A DNA stretch of 5,044 bases from an uncultured Erysipelotrichaceae bacterium. Its GTDB lineage: Bacteria; Bacillota_I; Bacilli_A; Erysipelotrichales; Coprobacillaceae. Location of the stretch: the NCBI GenBank assembly GCA_900550005.1, contig URQL01000138.1, forward strand, positions 1-5,044, in the 5' to 3' direction. The notes beneath the pieces are model-generated. The model was not told where the DNA came from. It ran no database searches and was given only the letters and a program-made list of their open reading frames with translations. The translations under genes and the position numbers were made by a program. This document shows positions 4,986-5,044 of this stretch, piece after piece. Numbering within the stretch: the stretch's first letter is position 1; every line of letters begins with the position of its first letter.

Positions 4986-5044
4986 AACACTTTTATTTGA
5001 TTTAGATGGTGTCCTATTTGATTTTAATCGTGCACAGGAATACA
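4972..5044 (+). CDS. HAD-superfamily phosphatase, N-terminal end only (YfnB/YjjG-type nucleotidase likely)
   Basis: Only the first 24 codons are present; the gene runs off the window edge. The peptide starts MKNYKTLLFDLDGVLFDF and continues NRAQEY. FDLDG is HAD motif I, DxDG, with nucleophile Asp10 and acid/base Asp12, typical of Mg-dependent phosphatases. The LLFDLDG.L.DF..A.E pattern resembles B. subtilis YfnB and the YjjG group, which dephosphorylate non-canonical pyrimidine nucleotides. With so little sequence, beta-phosphoglucomutase-like or other HAD hydrolases remain possible. The ATG at 4972 lies in another frame inside the last codons of xpt; an adjacent in-frame ATG at 4969 would add one Met. 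No clear Shine-Dalgarno is seen, so it probably depends on translational coupling with xpt. Confidence 0.8.
   Translation, partial: MKNYKTLLFDLDGVLFDFNRAQEY

Noticed and set aside
1..5044. Mycoplasma-type genetic code (UGA as Trp) because of high AT content
   Set aside because: The tryptophans checked in the patatin, GNAT and HtpG proteins use TGG and no in-frame TGA occurs in any gene.

Overview
The window is AT-rich, low-GC DNA. Every visible gene ends in TAA or TAG, every tryptophan codon I checked is TGG, and strong Shine-Dalgarno sites (AAGGAGG, GGAGGT, GAGGTG) precede the genes. This fits an anaerobic Bacillota, perhaps an Erysipelotrichia-type gut bacterium. That placement is inferred from composition, from a rubrerythrin-type NADH peroxidase tail and from HrcA-type operators; no phylogeny was run. 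Nothing suggests recent transfer, phage, insertion sequences, CRISPR or RNA genes.

Layout, left to right. (1) 1-92 is the C-terminal tail of a rubrerythrin-family gene on the + strand. (2) 103-139 is a hairpin terminator that works in both directions, shared with the convergent unit on the - strand. (3) 1920-128 on the - strand is a two-gene unit: a patatin-like phospholipase, then a GNAT acetyltransferase starting 11 nt after its stop. (4) 1921-2181 is a divergent intergenic region. It carries a near-consensus sigma-A promoter for htpG flanked and overlapped by two degenerate CIRCE operators, the binding site of the heat-shock repressor HrcA. (5) 2182-4080 is htpG (Hsp90), with its terminator starting inside its own last codons. 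(6) 4116-4353 is a self-contained cassette for a 43-residue single-span membrane protein, with its own promoter, an inverted repeat just after the -10, a strong RBS and its own terminator. (7) 4407-5044 is xpt (xanthine phosphoribosyltransferase), overlapping by 14 nt the start of a HAD phosphatase that runs off the window.

How the parts relate. The window reads as housekeeping and stress chromosome rather than an accessory island. Peroxide detoxification (rubrerythrin) and protein folding (HtpG) are stress functions. xpt plus the HAD phosphatase form a probable nucleotide salvage and clean-up operon. The patatin/GNAT pair has no assigned pathway. The most notable signal is regulatory: htpG appears to be under direct HrcA control through two CIRCE-like sites, unlike htpG in Bacillus subtilis. 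The small membrane-protein gene is the least explained coding element. I found no convincing new multi-gene system.
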